A stretch of 64,000 bases of DNA from Tulasnella sp. 424 (lineage: Eukaryota > Basidiomycota > Agaricomycetes > Cantharellales > Tulasnellaceae). Every line of letters starts with the position of its first letter. The first letter of the stretch is position 1. A program made the translations under genes and the position numbers. Below the pieces are notes generated by a model. The model was given only the letters and a program-made list of their open reading frames with translations. It was not told the origin of the DNA and did not search any database. Shown piece after piece: positions 53,089-64,000 of this stretch. Where the stretch lies: the NCBI GenBank assembly GCA_019633425.1, contig WSUB01000003.1:623480-687479 (forward strand), read 5' to 3'.

Positions 53089-56000
53089 TTAAAGGTAAAA
53101 CATAGTCTTCCTCAAGTTCGGCCCGATGCCTTGGCCCCAAAGCCTCTCGGCATCTTCATAGACCTGCTGATCCGTTGGCGGAGCCGCTCCATCGCTGCCG
53201 ATCTCTCCCGCAGTCAAAAGCTCGTGAATGTAGCATCTGCCACGTTCGCATGCCAAGTCCGCGTAATAAGCCGGAGGGATCAAGCTAACTGCCCGAGTAG
53301 CTCGCCCGAACATGTAGGACGTGGCGTTGGTAAGCCGCTGGAGAGCGTCCGCGGTGAAGTTGTTCTCGTCGTGAACGACGTAGTAGTGCGTGGGTCTTGT
53401 AGTTCCTTGGAGACCACCATGAGCTTGGAGGAAGAAGTCGAAGTCGTAGATCGCCGTGACGCCACGATCGACCACGGTCCCAGCACGTGGGTTGCCGTTA
53501 TCGTCGGCTCCAGCCGCATTTGTAGGGTAGAAGCGAGTGTGATGGCGCTTGCCAGCAATGCACTGATCATGGAAGGAGAGTTAGTGGAAGCAGAGGACTA
53601 AGCTCGGAATTATATGCTCACCAAAGTGATCTTGGGTCGGTATCCCCCTCCAGGGACCATCATAGCACAAGCCTCTCGAATCTTGGGGAGTTCGTCTTGT
53701 ATTACGGTGTAGAATTGACCTTCACTAACACCATCCCGGAAGAAAATGATACGCCTTGGAAGCTTTCGGGAAGTCGCTCGGTACTGATCGAGACGTTCCT
53801 GTACCATGAGGGACAAGTCCGTAATCATCTGTGGATGAAAAGAATGAGCAAACATGTTTAACTTTATAAGAATGAAGATCAAACAAACCTCTTTACGACT
53901 CTCCTGCAACCGCAGACTTGCCGGGTAGTGCGCGAACTTGTCGTCAATGCTTGCGACGACTGCCGCGATGCTTGGCGTCCCCTTCAAGCTTCCAGGACTC
54001 GGATGCGTAACGTCGCTCCCAAACATGATCGTCGGCTCTTCAAGCAACCACCTCAAGCTATCGTGGTCGAGAGTGTGGTTGACACCACCGAGCTTCATGT
54101 TGATCTTGAGAGCGATGTTCGCAAAGAACTGCAGTTGACCTTTCTCCTTCCGGATTTTCTGCGAATGACAGCAGACAGTGTGGACGTCGAGGATGAGGTC
54201 GCACAAAGTCTTCAGGCCCGTGTAGATGTACTTGTCGCCGTTACTGAGCATGACGAGGACGATGGTCGGCTTGGGTCGAACGCTCCGGAGTGCGCCGCGG
54301 ATCGCTTCGATCGCCTGCTTCCTGAACGGATCCGAGCCTTGTCCCTTTGGAGGAAGGGTGACTGTAGCGACAGCCGGGTCGGAGAGTACCGTCATCCCGC
54401 TCCTATTGCAGACCGTCGTAAACCCATTAAGGATGTTGATGAGGTTGGGGTCATGGGGTCCGAGGAAGTCGCTTCGGCCGCCATCACGAATGACCAACAC
54501 GGCCCAGTTCTTCAAAGGCTTCGGATCAATAAACTGCACCTCCCTCAAATTCCAACTGGCGCGGTTATCGACGCGAACTTGTCCACGGCCGTACATAATA
54601 GCCGGAGGAGGGAGGATCCGTCCAGGCACCACGGCCATCTCCGTTCCGACGCTGATCCCAAACTCGTTCAAGGCGGAGTCGGAGTTCTGAAGGCCGAGAT
54701 GCTGGAGGCCCTGGTTCACGATGTTGTCGGCGTTGACGCGCGGGAAGTTGCAAGCGTAGTTGATCATGGCCGTTGTGGCGTCGTCGGGGAGTCTGCCGCG
54801 GAATGGTTGATGAGGGAGGATCCAGCAGACCTCGGCCGGAAGCCAAACAGGCTTGGCTGAGCTTGGTCCAACGCCAATGACAGGAAGGTCTGCCGCATGC
54901 TGCAATGCGATTTCGTACTCTGAAAATCACGATGCTGTCAGTAACCTTTTTGCGAACCAGAGAAGACCCGAACTCACTGCGAAGGAAATATTCTTCAACG
55001 GTAATGGCAGCGTTCCCGTACTCTTCACAAATAAAGCTCTGATCCCTGGCAGAGAGCTCCCCAATACGCCTGATGGTCTTCTTCTGCCGGAAGCCAAGAT
55101 GTGAGGTTTGAACGCGAACGCCCTTGGTATAAGACGAGAGCCTTGTTGCGCCTCCGCCTCTGATAAACTCGAGCATCGCCTCGGCAAGGTTGCCCTCCTT
55201 GTAAAACGCGGTCGTACACGAGTTGACGTTGACCATAAGTTGTCGGAAGGTCGGGCGAACGGAGGAGTAGTACCCTTTCAGAGCCTCTAGGCCACTGCCG
55301 AGATACTTGGAAGTAGTGGGGTCGGGGAAGAAGAAACGATTACGACCAACATTGATGCCGGTGCGGGATGGATAATGAGCAAGGATGATGTTGAGAGCAG
55401 AGATTATAGGTAACGGGTCGAATTCACGGAACTGCGGGTCGCCGGATAGGTAGCTAAAAAAACGAGGGGAGAAGCCGGTTGACACTAAATCAGTATACAA
55501 GCACGCGCGCGGAGGTATGTCGGTGAACTCTAATCGTACCTATTGAGGTCACTAGTGTCCAATTGAGTATTGAAATTAATGTTCAACGTGTAAAGGACAG
55601 AGTTCTCGTCTGGACCGTCTTCGTCTTCGTCGTAATGGCGTATGTAAACGTTGAGGCCGTTTGGAGGGAGCGGGAGGAAGCGGGAGGAAACGATACGAGC
55701 ACCGCTGTCGTGCACGATGTGATTCTTGAACGGAAGGAACTCTGGAGCTTCTTCTAGAAGCTGCCAGATACGTTTGCGGATCCTGCGAATCTTGGCCCGG
55801 GGTTCCATCTTGACGGTGTAGTCGTACAGCTTCGCGGTGGGATACGTAATGGCGAAGTGATTGGTTCGCATCGTGACTGGTTCACCAGAGGTCCCCCATC
55901 CTGGTCTATGAGGAAACCGGCCCGGAAGTTGCATGCGGTTGAAAGACCCGATGAGCGCGTTCTGGGTGGATTCGTCGAGCCTAGGGTCAATAATCGCGGG

Positions 56001-56435
56001 TTGTCCAGCAGCGAAGACCGTTGACTCGAGATGCGATGACTGACGATGCGGTTGCTGAAGCTGACCACCGAACCCACCTGATCGCGGTGAGGGATATGTA
56101 GCAGAGCGTGGTCCTTCGCGTCGAGGGCTGCGATAGGTGGACCATTGATCCCCACTGCCAATCGATCCAGCCCTTCCACCTCCGCGAGACCCTTCCCCAG
56201 GAGCATAACCACCATGACTACCACCACCACCACGAGGTTGAGCGCGTTCGTTGGTCGGTCCCGCGGGGAACCACCTTGACCTTTCGGGGGGACCTCCCCC
56301 GCTTCGGGGCTCTTGAGGAGTAAAGCCCTGACCTCGGGCCCGACTGCTTGCGCTGCTACTGCTGGCGGCCGACGACGGGTAACTTGGAGCCCGTCTCCAA
56401 TGGTCTTCACCTCGTCCACGTTCGTAACCGCTCAT
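53089..56435 (-). CDS. Argonaute family protein
   Basis: Five exons (56435-55540, 55453-54978, 54919-53889, 53828-53622, 53562-53089) give 1027 residues. Residues 1-115 are Arg/Gly/Ser-rich with RGQG, RGGGG and GGGRAG runs. The Argonaute N and linker region follows (to about 300), then PAZ (about 310-440), MID (about 540-650) and PIWI (about 660-990). The slicer tetrad looks complete: Asp about 760 (FGSDVTHPS), Glu about 801 (ESRKE), Asp about 833 (FFRDGVSEGQF) and His about 929 (RPTHYYVVHDE). It is therefore likely a catalytically competent small-RNA guided nuclease of the fungal RNA interference/quelling pathway, acting in the cytoplasm. Exon boundaries were set by phase and conserved motifs. 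Which paralogue it represents cannot be told here. Confidence 0.92.
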
Positions 56436-56887
56436 AGTCGTGATAGCGGTTTGAGAGAAAGAGTGAAATAGAGAAGTAGAGAGGGAAAAGTTTTCTGTAA
56501 AAGGTAGTAGGTCAGAAGGGTGGTTGGAAAAGGAAGGAAGGAAAAAGAAGAACTTCGCGGTGGCCCCCGTCCTTTAAATAAGCGAAAAAAGGTTGGCCCA
56601 CCCGTCCTCGATGAAATCAATTCACGCGGTGGTTTGAACGCGTAATAGAAAAAGGAAGAAGTGACTCCCAAAGAAGGCAAGAAGCCAAAAGCTTACCTTG
56701 AATAAAAAGTCAAAGGAGTACGTTGGTAGTTGGGTGGGAGCGTTCCTGCAGAGTAGCCCGGGTCTATTTATGCAGCTGAGAAGGTGTAATAATGTGGTGG
56801 AGGGGTCTGGGGGAGAATGAAACCCGGTTTGCGAGGGTTTGGCGGGGATTGTTGGGTCGATCCTCCTCCATTTGATCATCCTCGAGT
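56436..56887. promoter_or_regulatory. 5' region of the Argonaute gene
   Basis: On the minus strand a TTTAAAGG element (56,571-56,578) lies about 140 bases before the start and is followed by a C/T-rich leader. The rest has no recognised feature. Confidence 0.35.
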
Positions 56888-57393
56888 CTACCCGAACACC
56901 GCCACCAGCCGTTCGGATACATCGCAACCCTGCACGAGCTTATTCTCCTCGCACTCCAAATGCCCGCTGATCGACACCCACGGCCTTTCCAACCCCTTGG
57001 TCAACATAGGAATGGATTTCAAACTCGGCCACCCAGCACTCGTCACCGCCCAAAGTCCAGCCGACTTAGTAATGGATCTCGTTATTTTGAACACCGGTCA
57101 AAGGACGCACTCCTTACCAAATTTCCACGTCTAATACCAATTCGTATGTACCCAGAGAACTGGAGGCTTCCATCCCGATTTAGGCGCGCAGCACATTATA
57201 CTTTTACCTCCTGAAATGCGGGCCCGCTCGGGGCTTTGACTGCCAACACTCCACCACGCGCGTATCTACCCACCGCAGCAGCATCCCCAACGTGGTTGGT
57301 AGGGTGAGGGACACCCAACAGGTCGACGATGCTCCGGGACCTCGCAATGTCCGCAGGAATACTCCCGACTAAGAGCTGATGATCGCGAGACAT
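56888..57393 (-). CDS. Uncertain gene or fragment, unrecognised
   Basis: A frame from ATG 57,393 (MSRDHQLLVGSIPADIARSR...) reaches a GTAAAAG donor near 57,210. Possible following exons near 57,125-57,060 and below read either GWTLGGDECWVAEFEIHSYV (weakly acetyltransferase-like) or SAGLWAVTSAGWPSLKSIPM in another frame. No consistent full model was found, so this may be a degraded gene. The acetyltransferase hint is speculative. Confidence 0.22.
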
Positions 57394-58239
57394 CTCAAAG
57401 TGTCTCGTTTTTGCCTACGTCAGCTGCAAGCCTCGAAGGCGGCACCGGCCATCAAATCTAGACGCCCTGTGTCTGGACTCTCGTAAGTGCCAGCGCCTGC
57501 CAAAACATTCAACTTCTATTCAGTGCTGTGTTTTTACGAGAGCGTTGTTAGGGACCAGTCCCATCCATCAGACCTTTTCCTTCCGTATGTCCGTGTCTCC
57601 GTGCCGCGTTTATCGGACCAACCTCAAAATGATTCCGACCATCGCGCAATCAATATGGAGCCCACGCGAGACCTACCCTCACCCCCATCATCGACGACCA
57701 TCAAATTCCTCGAGTTGGAGCCTCCGGTCTTCTCAACCATGTGGGACGCGATCCTCTCGCTACGATTGCCACCCTCCTCCTCCTCGCACACACCGGCACC
57801 TCTCATGTCCGTCACCCCAAGAGAATTTAAGCAGGCTGCGGACTCGAAGTAGAGTTTCTTTGTGGCCCAAATTGAGGTAGATGACGTCTGACGGGAGGCG
57901 GGAACGAAAGTGAGCCGAGCCGAGCCGGTGGAGGGTAGGGTTCGAGTGGGAGATCAATTCGAAAGAGGGTCTGAAGCGCCAAGATTAAACTAGTAAAAAC
58001 TCGCTTTTATGGAGTTTCCGGAAGACTATGACGTCTAAGAATCAGAGAGAGAAGCTCGCATGGCCTCGCAGGCACTGGAAGGATCGTGAACACGCTGTGT
58101 GGCAGTGTGTTCGTCGAATAACCTTCGGAGAGCCCGGCGATTGGGGCTCGGTGACCTTCGGGCTTCGTTTTTGTTGTCACCGGCTACGAGATGCTTACCG
58201 TCCCCGAATCGACTCCAATGAACACTTAGGACGACGCAT
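57394..58239. other. Intergenic, weak frames only
   Basis: A 65-codon + strand frame from ATG 57,655 (MEPTRDLPSPPSSTT...) is Pro/Ser-rich and unsupported. Nothing else is seen. Confidence 0.35.
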
Positions 58240-59195
58240 CTCTTCTCACATTTCTCGATTCGTCTTAAGTCACCGCCTACAAGGTGTCTATCCTCCTTGA
58301 CGAGCTCGAAGCTGCTTGGCCCAGTTTCAACTACGAAGTCCAAACAGTGTCGTTCCGCGACAATGAGCAGGAGCCGTGGTACCTAAAGATCAATTCGAAG
58401 GGATCCCAATCGAGGGGACTTCAACAAATTTAAAACAACCGCCATCATATTATATTTAGCGCACCATTATGACACGGAGCATATACTAACGTGAGGTCAT
58501 CCGATGGGAGATCATATGCATTGAAGAGGGGCCGCCCCTACTGAGGGACGATTGGAACGGGTTCCACCCACTGAATGATCCCGACGCGTATTCAGAAGCC
58601 CTCCAGTGGACCTTCTTCATACATGGAGGTATTGGCCCAATGTAAGCCCAGGCGAATCACTTCAATGGGTTGTCGGCTCCTAACGCGGCGTAAGTCGATT
58701 GTTCCTCCACTGGCACCAGCTGGGAAGAAATTGGTGAACCTAGTCTCTCTGCTTAGCAGTTGCACGTGTTATGGGATTATTCGTTACAGAGGAGAAGTCC
58801 TTCGGCTGTCCGTACAACGTGCTCGAGTCCCGCCAAGTGGAGGGAGAGAGTTCTTGGCAGGTTCGGGAAAGGGAAAAGGAAAGGGAAAGGGAAAGTACAG
58901 CTTTGCGGATATCAACGGGTTCTCTTGGTAGGTTAACCCTGGTGTCAGGGCTAACAGCGGCAAGTCTAATATTATAATGAGTTTGGTCCTCCGCCGGTTC
59001 TCAAGGGCTCGCTCATATGCTATGGCTGGAATAGAAAACTCTGAGAAGGACTTTCCGAATGTCAAGGTCAGTGCAACGACAAGTCGTTTGAGGGATTCAA
59101 CACTGACTGGAAAGGGATATAATTTGCGCCAGGCGTGGCTCGACCGTATTGAAGCTCGACCTGCTGTCTACGAAGGTCTCGAAGTGCTTGCGACG
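58240..59195 (+). pseudogene. Glutathione S-transferase (Ure2/YghU-like) pseudogene
   Basis: The thioredoxin-fold part is visible near 58,275-58,395: TAYKVSILLDELEAAWPSFN, YEVQTVSFRDNEQEPWYLKI. The conserved NPNGRIPAL region after it is scrambled by a small deletion. The helical part follows: [20 protein letters not shown] near 58,578, with TAA where Gln is expected after GPM (near 58,642), then AQANHFNGL. Further pieces are YGIIRYRGEVLRLS, REFLAGSG(KG)n-YSFADI and DFPNVK joined by an intron to AWLDRIEARPAVYEGLEV near 59,135-59,190. The frameshift, nonsense codon and damaged N-terminus (an in-frame TAA where TPNG is expected) mark a pseudogene. Intact relatives conjugate or reduce with glutathione in the cytosol. 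Confidence 0.78.
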
Positions 59196-60198
59196 ATGCT
59201 CCTTTCGCGCCATAGAAGACTGTTCGGTCATTGAAAAAAGTTGGAATCCTCTGGTTCGCAACCATCATATTTATTTATTTTTCGCTCGTTGTAGAAAGGC
59301 TGTCGAGTTGGGAGACGCCCTTTCCTTGCTGGTATGCTGGTAGCTCTGCTCCTTCATTCTTACTAAATATCTACGATCCACTCGCTTTGCGGGTTCTGTG
59401 CAGTTTACTACGCCGAGGGTTTCGGCATGCTGTAACAGGGCCAGGAACGCACCGGGCCCGTGCACGATCCGTTTGATGGCCTATCTCGCCACGCCGTTTG
59501 TAAGAGCTCGTAAGATGAGACAAAGGTGTCGAAAGTCTCCCTTCCGCATTCCGACATTCCTTGATTGGCTTGCTGTACGTGATATTCCGCCCCGTGTGAG
59601 GCCGAGAATGCGGCACCGCAGCAGGGCAGACAGGCTGGCGAATGGGACGAGCCGAAAAATACTTAGTCTGAACGTCCTTGAGATCGTTTGTAGTGTGTCC
59701 AAGTGACTTAGCCCATTCAGTATCGTTGCGAACCAGGCGTGTGCCCAAGATCCCAAGCGTGAGGTATGTCGCACTAAATGACGTCGGCTGAGAAGCTCTA
59801 CAGGCCTATAGGCTTGGCCGCCTCGTGCCGCCGGTCTGTCGGCTTTTTTTTTTCTCGGCGTGCCCGTCCATCCCCGCCGTCCAGCGACGACGAGGAGGAG
59901 CAAAAAGCAGGGACGGGACAGGGACGAAACGCAAATTATGTTGTTACGAATTGGTCTTGGCATTGGTTGGTTGAGCTGGCGGGCTGTGAAAAAAGGAGAG
60001 ATTAATTTTAAGCTCCGACAGAAGCCGAGTACTTTTCCCGACCGCGCTGTCAAAGTTCTCAAGCACTCCCCTTCCCTCTTCATCCCTCCTTCCATCCCTC
60101 TTCCTCCCCTTCTCCCCACCTTCGCCTCTCCTTCCTTCCCTTTCCTTCTCCCCTTTGCCCCCTTTCCTCCTCATCGTCGTTTTTACTTTTCCCCCGTC
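59196..60198. promoter_or_regulatory. Upstream region of the glucanase gene
   Basis: The last 140 bases before the ATG at 60,199 are a strong CT-rich leader (CTTCCCTCTTCATCCCTCCTTCC type), typical of highly expressed fungal genes. A run of T lies at 59,847-59,855. No gene is seen in the left part. Confidence 0.5.
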
Positions 60199-62856
60199 AT
60201 GTCCTACAACGCCGTCGCAAACCATCCGGCGGAGCCAACTCCTCGTCTCGCCTCCTTTGAGGAGGAGCAGCTTCAGCCCCCAGCAGGTTTCCGCGACTCG
60301 GGCAACTTCCGCGACAGCTACGGTGCCCCTTCAAATGCATCATTCGACTCAGCTCAGCCTATTGGTGGTGCCGGTGCAATGCCATATCGCGATGATCCCA
60401 ACAGCACTACCAATATCTTGAACAAGGAAGACACTGGCTACCCTCCATCCCCCCCCATGGGGCACAACTCGACAGCAGGCCGCAAGAAGAAGACTCCCCT
60501 TCCCTGGATCATTGTTGGTGTCGCTGGTTTGGCCATCGTCGTCGTCGCAGTCGTCGTCCCAATCTACTTCACTGTGATCAAGAAGAACAACGATACCGCT
60601 GCCAGCCAGTCCGAATCCAACGGCAGCAACTCGGGAAGCAACTCTGGAAGCAACACTGGTAGTACTGGCGATAACAACAGCAAGGGTGTCATTACTGGTG
60701 CGGATGGTTCGACCGTTACCATGGACGATGGGACCACCTTCACCTATGCGAACAAGTTTGGTGGCTTCTGGGTTCAAGATCCCGACGATCCTTTCAACAA
60801 CAATGCTCAAGCTCAGTCATGGAGTCCACCTCTCAACCAGACTTGGGATTGGCAAAACAACAAGATTCGCGGGTGAGTATTGCAATCTTGACCGTTTCGC
60901 CCGCGCGTAATGCAAAGGCTATTGCGACCCTCCCAGTCTGACGTCACGTTCTTCCTTTCACCTTCCTATCTCCCAGTGTGAATCTCGGTGGATGGCTCGT
61001 TCCCGAACCGTTCATCGTCCCCGCTCTCTATGAGCCTTACATGAACGGCACGACCCCAGCTGTCGATGAGTGGACTTTGTCGACGAACATGGCCGCAGAC
61101 ACAGCCAACGGGGGTCTCAGCCAATTGGAGAAGCACTACCAGACCTTCATCGTGAGTAGTTTTTTTCGGCGTTCGGTCCCATCTCGCCGTCGTTGCTCTC
61201 TTGGCAAATTTACTCATTTATCCTATCTTCCCGTGCCTTGCTTTCGGCTTGTACAGACCGAGAAGGATTTTGCTGCAATCGCTGGCGCTGGTCTCAACTG
61301 GGTCCGCCTCCCCATTCCCTTCTGGGCCATCCAAAAGTACGACAATGAGCCGTTCCTCGAGGGTGTTGCTTGGCAGTACGTCCTCAAGGCGTTTAGCTGG
61401 GCTCGCAAGTACGGTATCCGCATCAACCTCGACCTTCACGCCCTCCCTGGTTCTCAAAATGGCTACAACCACTCTGGCAAGCATGGCACGATCAACTTCT
61501 TGAACGGTGTCATGGGTATCGCCAACGCTCAGCGTGGTCTGGACTACATTCGCATCATCACCGAGTTCATCTCTCAGGATGAGTACAAGAACATTGTCCC
61601 TCTCTTCGGTGTTATGAACGAAGCTAGGACTAAGGATATTGGTATGGACGTCATTGGAGGCTTGTAAGTAGCTTGAGGGGCATCAGTCGAATCCGTACTG
61701 ACCACATTTCGATTAATAGCTACACTCACATGCACGACGTTTTGCGCAACATTACCGGCGTCGGCGAAGGCAATGGTCCTTACCTCTCCATCCACGATGG
61801 TTTCCAACCCCTCGCCAACTGGGCTGACTTCTTGCCTGGCCGTGATCGTGTTGCCCTCGACACTCACCCCTACATGTGCTTCACCACTGTCGACACGACC
61901 CCGCTCGCCCAACAGGCCAAGAAGCCCTGCAAATCGTGGGCAGCTGAGACCAACACCTCCTGGACCGAATTCGGAGTAACCACTGCTGGTGAATGGTCTC
62001 TTGCTATCAACGACTGCGGTCGCTGGATCAACGGTGTTGGTGCTGGTACTCGTTACGAAGGAACTCTCAGCGGTTACACAGGCTCTACCGGAAACGATGG
62101 TCCCCAAGGCTGCTTGGCCTGGAACAATTATGAGACGTGGACCGATGATATCAAGAGCGACCTTCAGCAGGTGGCCTTGTCAAGTATGGATGCTTTGCAG
62201 GTGCGGGATGTTGAGGTTTTGCGAGTTTAGATTATAGGCTCACTCTTCGTTTGCCCGCTTTCAGAACTGGTTCTTCTGGACCTGGAGGATTGGTGCATCG
62301 TCTATTTCCGGCAAGATCGAGTCTCCCTTCTGGTCCTACTCCCTTGGTCTTGAGAACGGTTGGATTCCTACCGATCCTCGTCAGGCTCTTGGTGCATGCG
62401 GCGGCACTTCGCCTGCCTCGGCACTCAAGCCTAGCATGACTGGTGGACCCGGCTCCGCCCAGATCCCTGCTTCTTGGCGTGCTGCCAACCCCTGGCCCCC
62501 GGCAACGCTTGCTCCCAGTGGCTACGTTGCCAGTGAGCTCCCGACTTACACTCCAACCGGCCCGATTCCGGTCCTTCCCACTCCGACGTTCAAGAACTCG
62601 AAGGGTGCCCTCGTGGACGGAGGCAACGGATGGTTCGATGCTAAGGATACGACTCCAGTCTATACTCCTGTGGCTGGTTGCAGTAAGTGCTTTTGGAAAA
62701 CTGTTTAGGAGGTATCTTTACTGATCATTATCACGTCTGTTTCTAGCATATCCTGATCAATGGGACGCTGTCGATGCTGCCATCCCCGGCGCTTGCTCTG
62801 GTTCAAGACGTGTACGCAACGTCATTCCCCAGCCCAAGCGTACCCCAGCGCCATAA
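60199..62856 (+). CDS. Membrane-anchored exo-beta-1,3-glucanase (GH5 family)
   Basis: Six exons (60199-60872, 60977-61151, 61257-61663, 61720-62200, 62265-62682, 62747-62856) give 754 residues. Residues 1-102 are a disordered cytosolic tail ending in basic GRKKKTP. Residues about 103-127 are a type II membrane anchor (WIIVGVAGLAIVVVAVVV). A Ser/Gly/Asn-rich linker then leads to the catalytic domain from about 220: GVNLGGWLVPEPFI, AGLNWVRLPIPFWAI and LDLHALPGSQNG. The acid/base Glu is about 405 (FGVMNEA) and the nucleophile Glu about 510 (TAGEWSLAINDCG). This is the layout of fungal exo-1,3-beta-glucanases that remodel cell-wall glucan at the plasma membrane. The C-terminus has a Pro-rich segment and a Cys-containing end (VAGC, YPDQWDAVD, GACSGSRR). 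Confidence 0.92.
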
Positions 62857-63599
62857 AGAAAAGGTGTCGTTCGACCCCCGTTTCGCTATGCCAGTCTCTT
62901 CGCATTCTTCGACGACCCGCCAATACCACCTACTATATTATGCCCGGCTTTTTGGATCACCTTCTCGGACTTTGCCTTCGCAACAAACACCAAAATTATG
63001 TCCGATTACACTCATACAAACTTTACATCTTGTTCTTGTTAAACACTTGCCCTCACCGCCAAGCTAACCACACTCGTTTTATAACAACTTTCGGACTCGG
63101 AACTCTTTTTTTTCCTCCTTTCGATCTTGTTTTCCCTTCGTCGCTGTGTTTCATATATATCGTCGGCCATTGCTCTTCTTTTCTATGTCCCGACTTTGTT
63201 TTATTTTCCCAACTCGGATGTTCTGCTTATCTAGCTCTATCCCTATTCACTCGTTAGGCATGTCGTTTACCTTTTTCACCAGTTGATAGTTCATGGACAA
63301 TTTGATGGTGAACGCATGCCAGTAGTTCTGCATGACCGAAGGGCGATGTCATCCTGTGCTCCGAATGAGACAAGTACAAGATATTAGCTCGACATGTTTC
63401 GATCCACACTGACGGCGGTGAAAGGATGAAACGAATGGTAAAACTGTGGCGCTCCGGTTTGCTGTAGCAGGCGGTGCTTGAAAACGGAAACCTGGACGCT
63501 GGCGCGCATAGGATATCGAAGATCCGGTTAGCGCAGAAAGACAATCGCAATGAGAACATACGACTTCTATGTTACTTTCATAGCTTAGTGGGCAATATC
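62857..63599. other. 3' region of the glucanase gene and spacer
   Basis: AT- and T-rich on the + strand (62,930-63,250), consistent with a 3'-UTR and terminator region. No gene is recognised. Confidence 0.45.
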
Positions 63600-63935
63600 G
63601 ACGTGTGGTACGTCCAAATCTCGCGGAAGTCGACCAGGCTGGCGCCGTCAGGAACCTCAGGCATCCGACCAGTTGTCACGACCATTCCAAATCATAGAGC
63701 CAGGTCGTCGCAGACTATAGCAGCCTTGGACCCCATTTTCTTTGAAGCCGTGCAATCATCCACCGATGAGGGTCAGCCGGATCCCCACAACGAGGGACAA
63801 CTCGCAGTCAGACAGAATCCGGCTCGAAGGTGGGGACTACTGGATATTGTACCTTCGGATGTCCTTGAGGATCCAGTTCGCTGCTGCCTTCAATTGTATG
63901 TCGCCCAATGCGGGGTTGCACGTAATGCTTTCTAA
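63600..63935 (+). CDS. Possible gene fragment running toward the window end
   Basis: An open frame without an ATG start encodes TIAALDPIFFEAVQSSTD, PDPHNEGQLAVRQNP and RRWGLLDIVPSDVLEDPVRC, with reasonable composition. A GTAATG...CTAATGATCTCATAG segment at its end could be a very short intron leading beyond the window. Function is unrecognised; the opposite strand also has an open stretch, so strand is uncertain. Confidence 0.28.
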   Translation, partial: DVWYVQISRKSTRLAPSGTSGIRPVVTTIPNHRARSSQTIAALDPIFFEAVQSSTDEGQPDPHNEGQLAVRQNPARRWGLLDIVPSDVLEDPVRCCLQLYVAQCGVARNAF

Positions 63936-64000
63936 TGATCTCATAGCGGAACGAGTACAATGCCCCCCAAAACCCATTGAAAATACTCAGATGTATTCAC

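Noticed and set aside
53928..54860. 310-codon + strand frame
   Set aside because: It lies antisense to the conserved PAZ-MID-PIWI coding exon of Argonaute and has no domain; a mirror frame of a GC-rich gene.

Overview
This window looks like nuclear DNA of a filamentous basidiomycete, probably an Agaricomycete. The genes carry many short (about 40-75 base) GT-AG introns, often with CTAAC/CTAAT branch points. Both ends hold single-copy housekeeping genes of fungal type: an SLD/SUMO-like protein, SGF73 of SAGA, a DUF202 membrane protein, MND1, an Argonaute, and a membrane-anchored family-5 glucanase. I cannot name the species.

Layout. Positions 1-5733: the tail of an unrecognised gene, then a Rad60/Esc2-type SLD protein (+), an SGF73/ataxin-7-like SAGA subunit (-), a small putative mitochondrial protein (+) and a DUF202 protein (-). 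Positions 6600-47340: a long tandem array, all on the minus strand, of a small-protein gene family that I do not recognise from any described family. Nine members have open gene models (160, 152, 169, 148, 146, 143, 146, 143 and 145 aa, at about 6.6, 9.0, 13.3, 16.1, 20.7, 23.1, 27.7, 30.5 and 37.5 kb). One copy has a 1-base frameshift (43.1 kb), five are decayed (11.9, 19.0, 25.8, 34.0 and 40.6 kb) and one outlying member is divergent (46.9 kb). Positions 48.6-51 kb: an uncertain gene and a small secreted protein. Positions 51.7-62.9 kb: MND1 (+), Argonaute (-), an uncertain gene, a glutathione S-transferase pseudogene (+) and a GH5-like exo-beta-1,3-glucanase (+). The last 0.5 kb may hold part of another gene.

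The array family. Each gene has a tiny exon 1 (a 12-16 residue N-terminus), a phase-1 intron, an exon with one transmembrane helix and a basic juxtamembrane stretch, in most members a second phase-1 intron, and a His/Pro-rich tail with two PPxY motifs (PPPAYP-AHHLD and VPPPYxADP types) about 37 residues apart. The exons diverge strongly but the PPxY motifs persist. A splice donor just after the stop codon recurs in nearly every copy, so the transcripts probably have a spliced 3'-UTR. By topology and motif these would be membrane-anchored ligands for cytosolic WW domains, most plausibly Rsp5/NEDD4-type ubiquitin ligases; that function is inference.

The space between the genes is mostly diverged copies of a few repeat blocks (3' flank types alpha and beta, and an H/J type), a higher-order duplication of roughly 10 kb (about 22.3-33.4 kb versus 36.5-45.9 kb), a minisatellite at 14.3-14.75 kb, and a 165-bp hairpin MITE at 32.4-32.6 kb that is absent from the duplicate locus.
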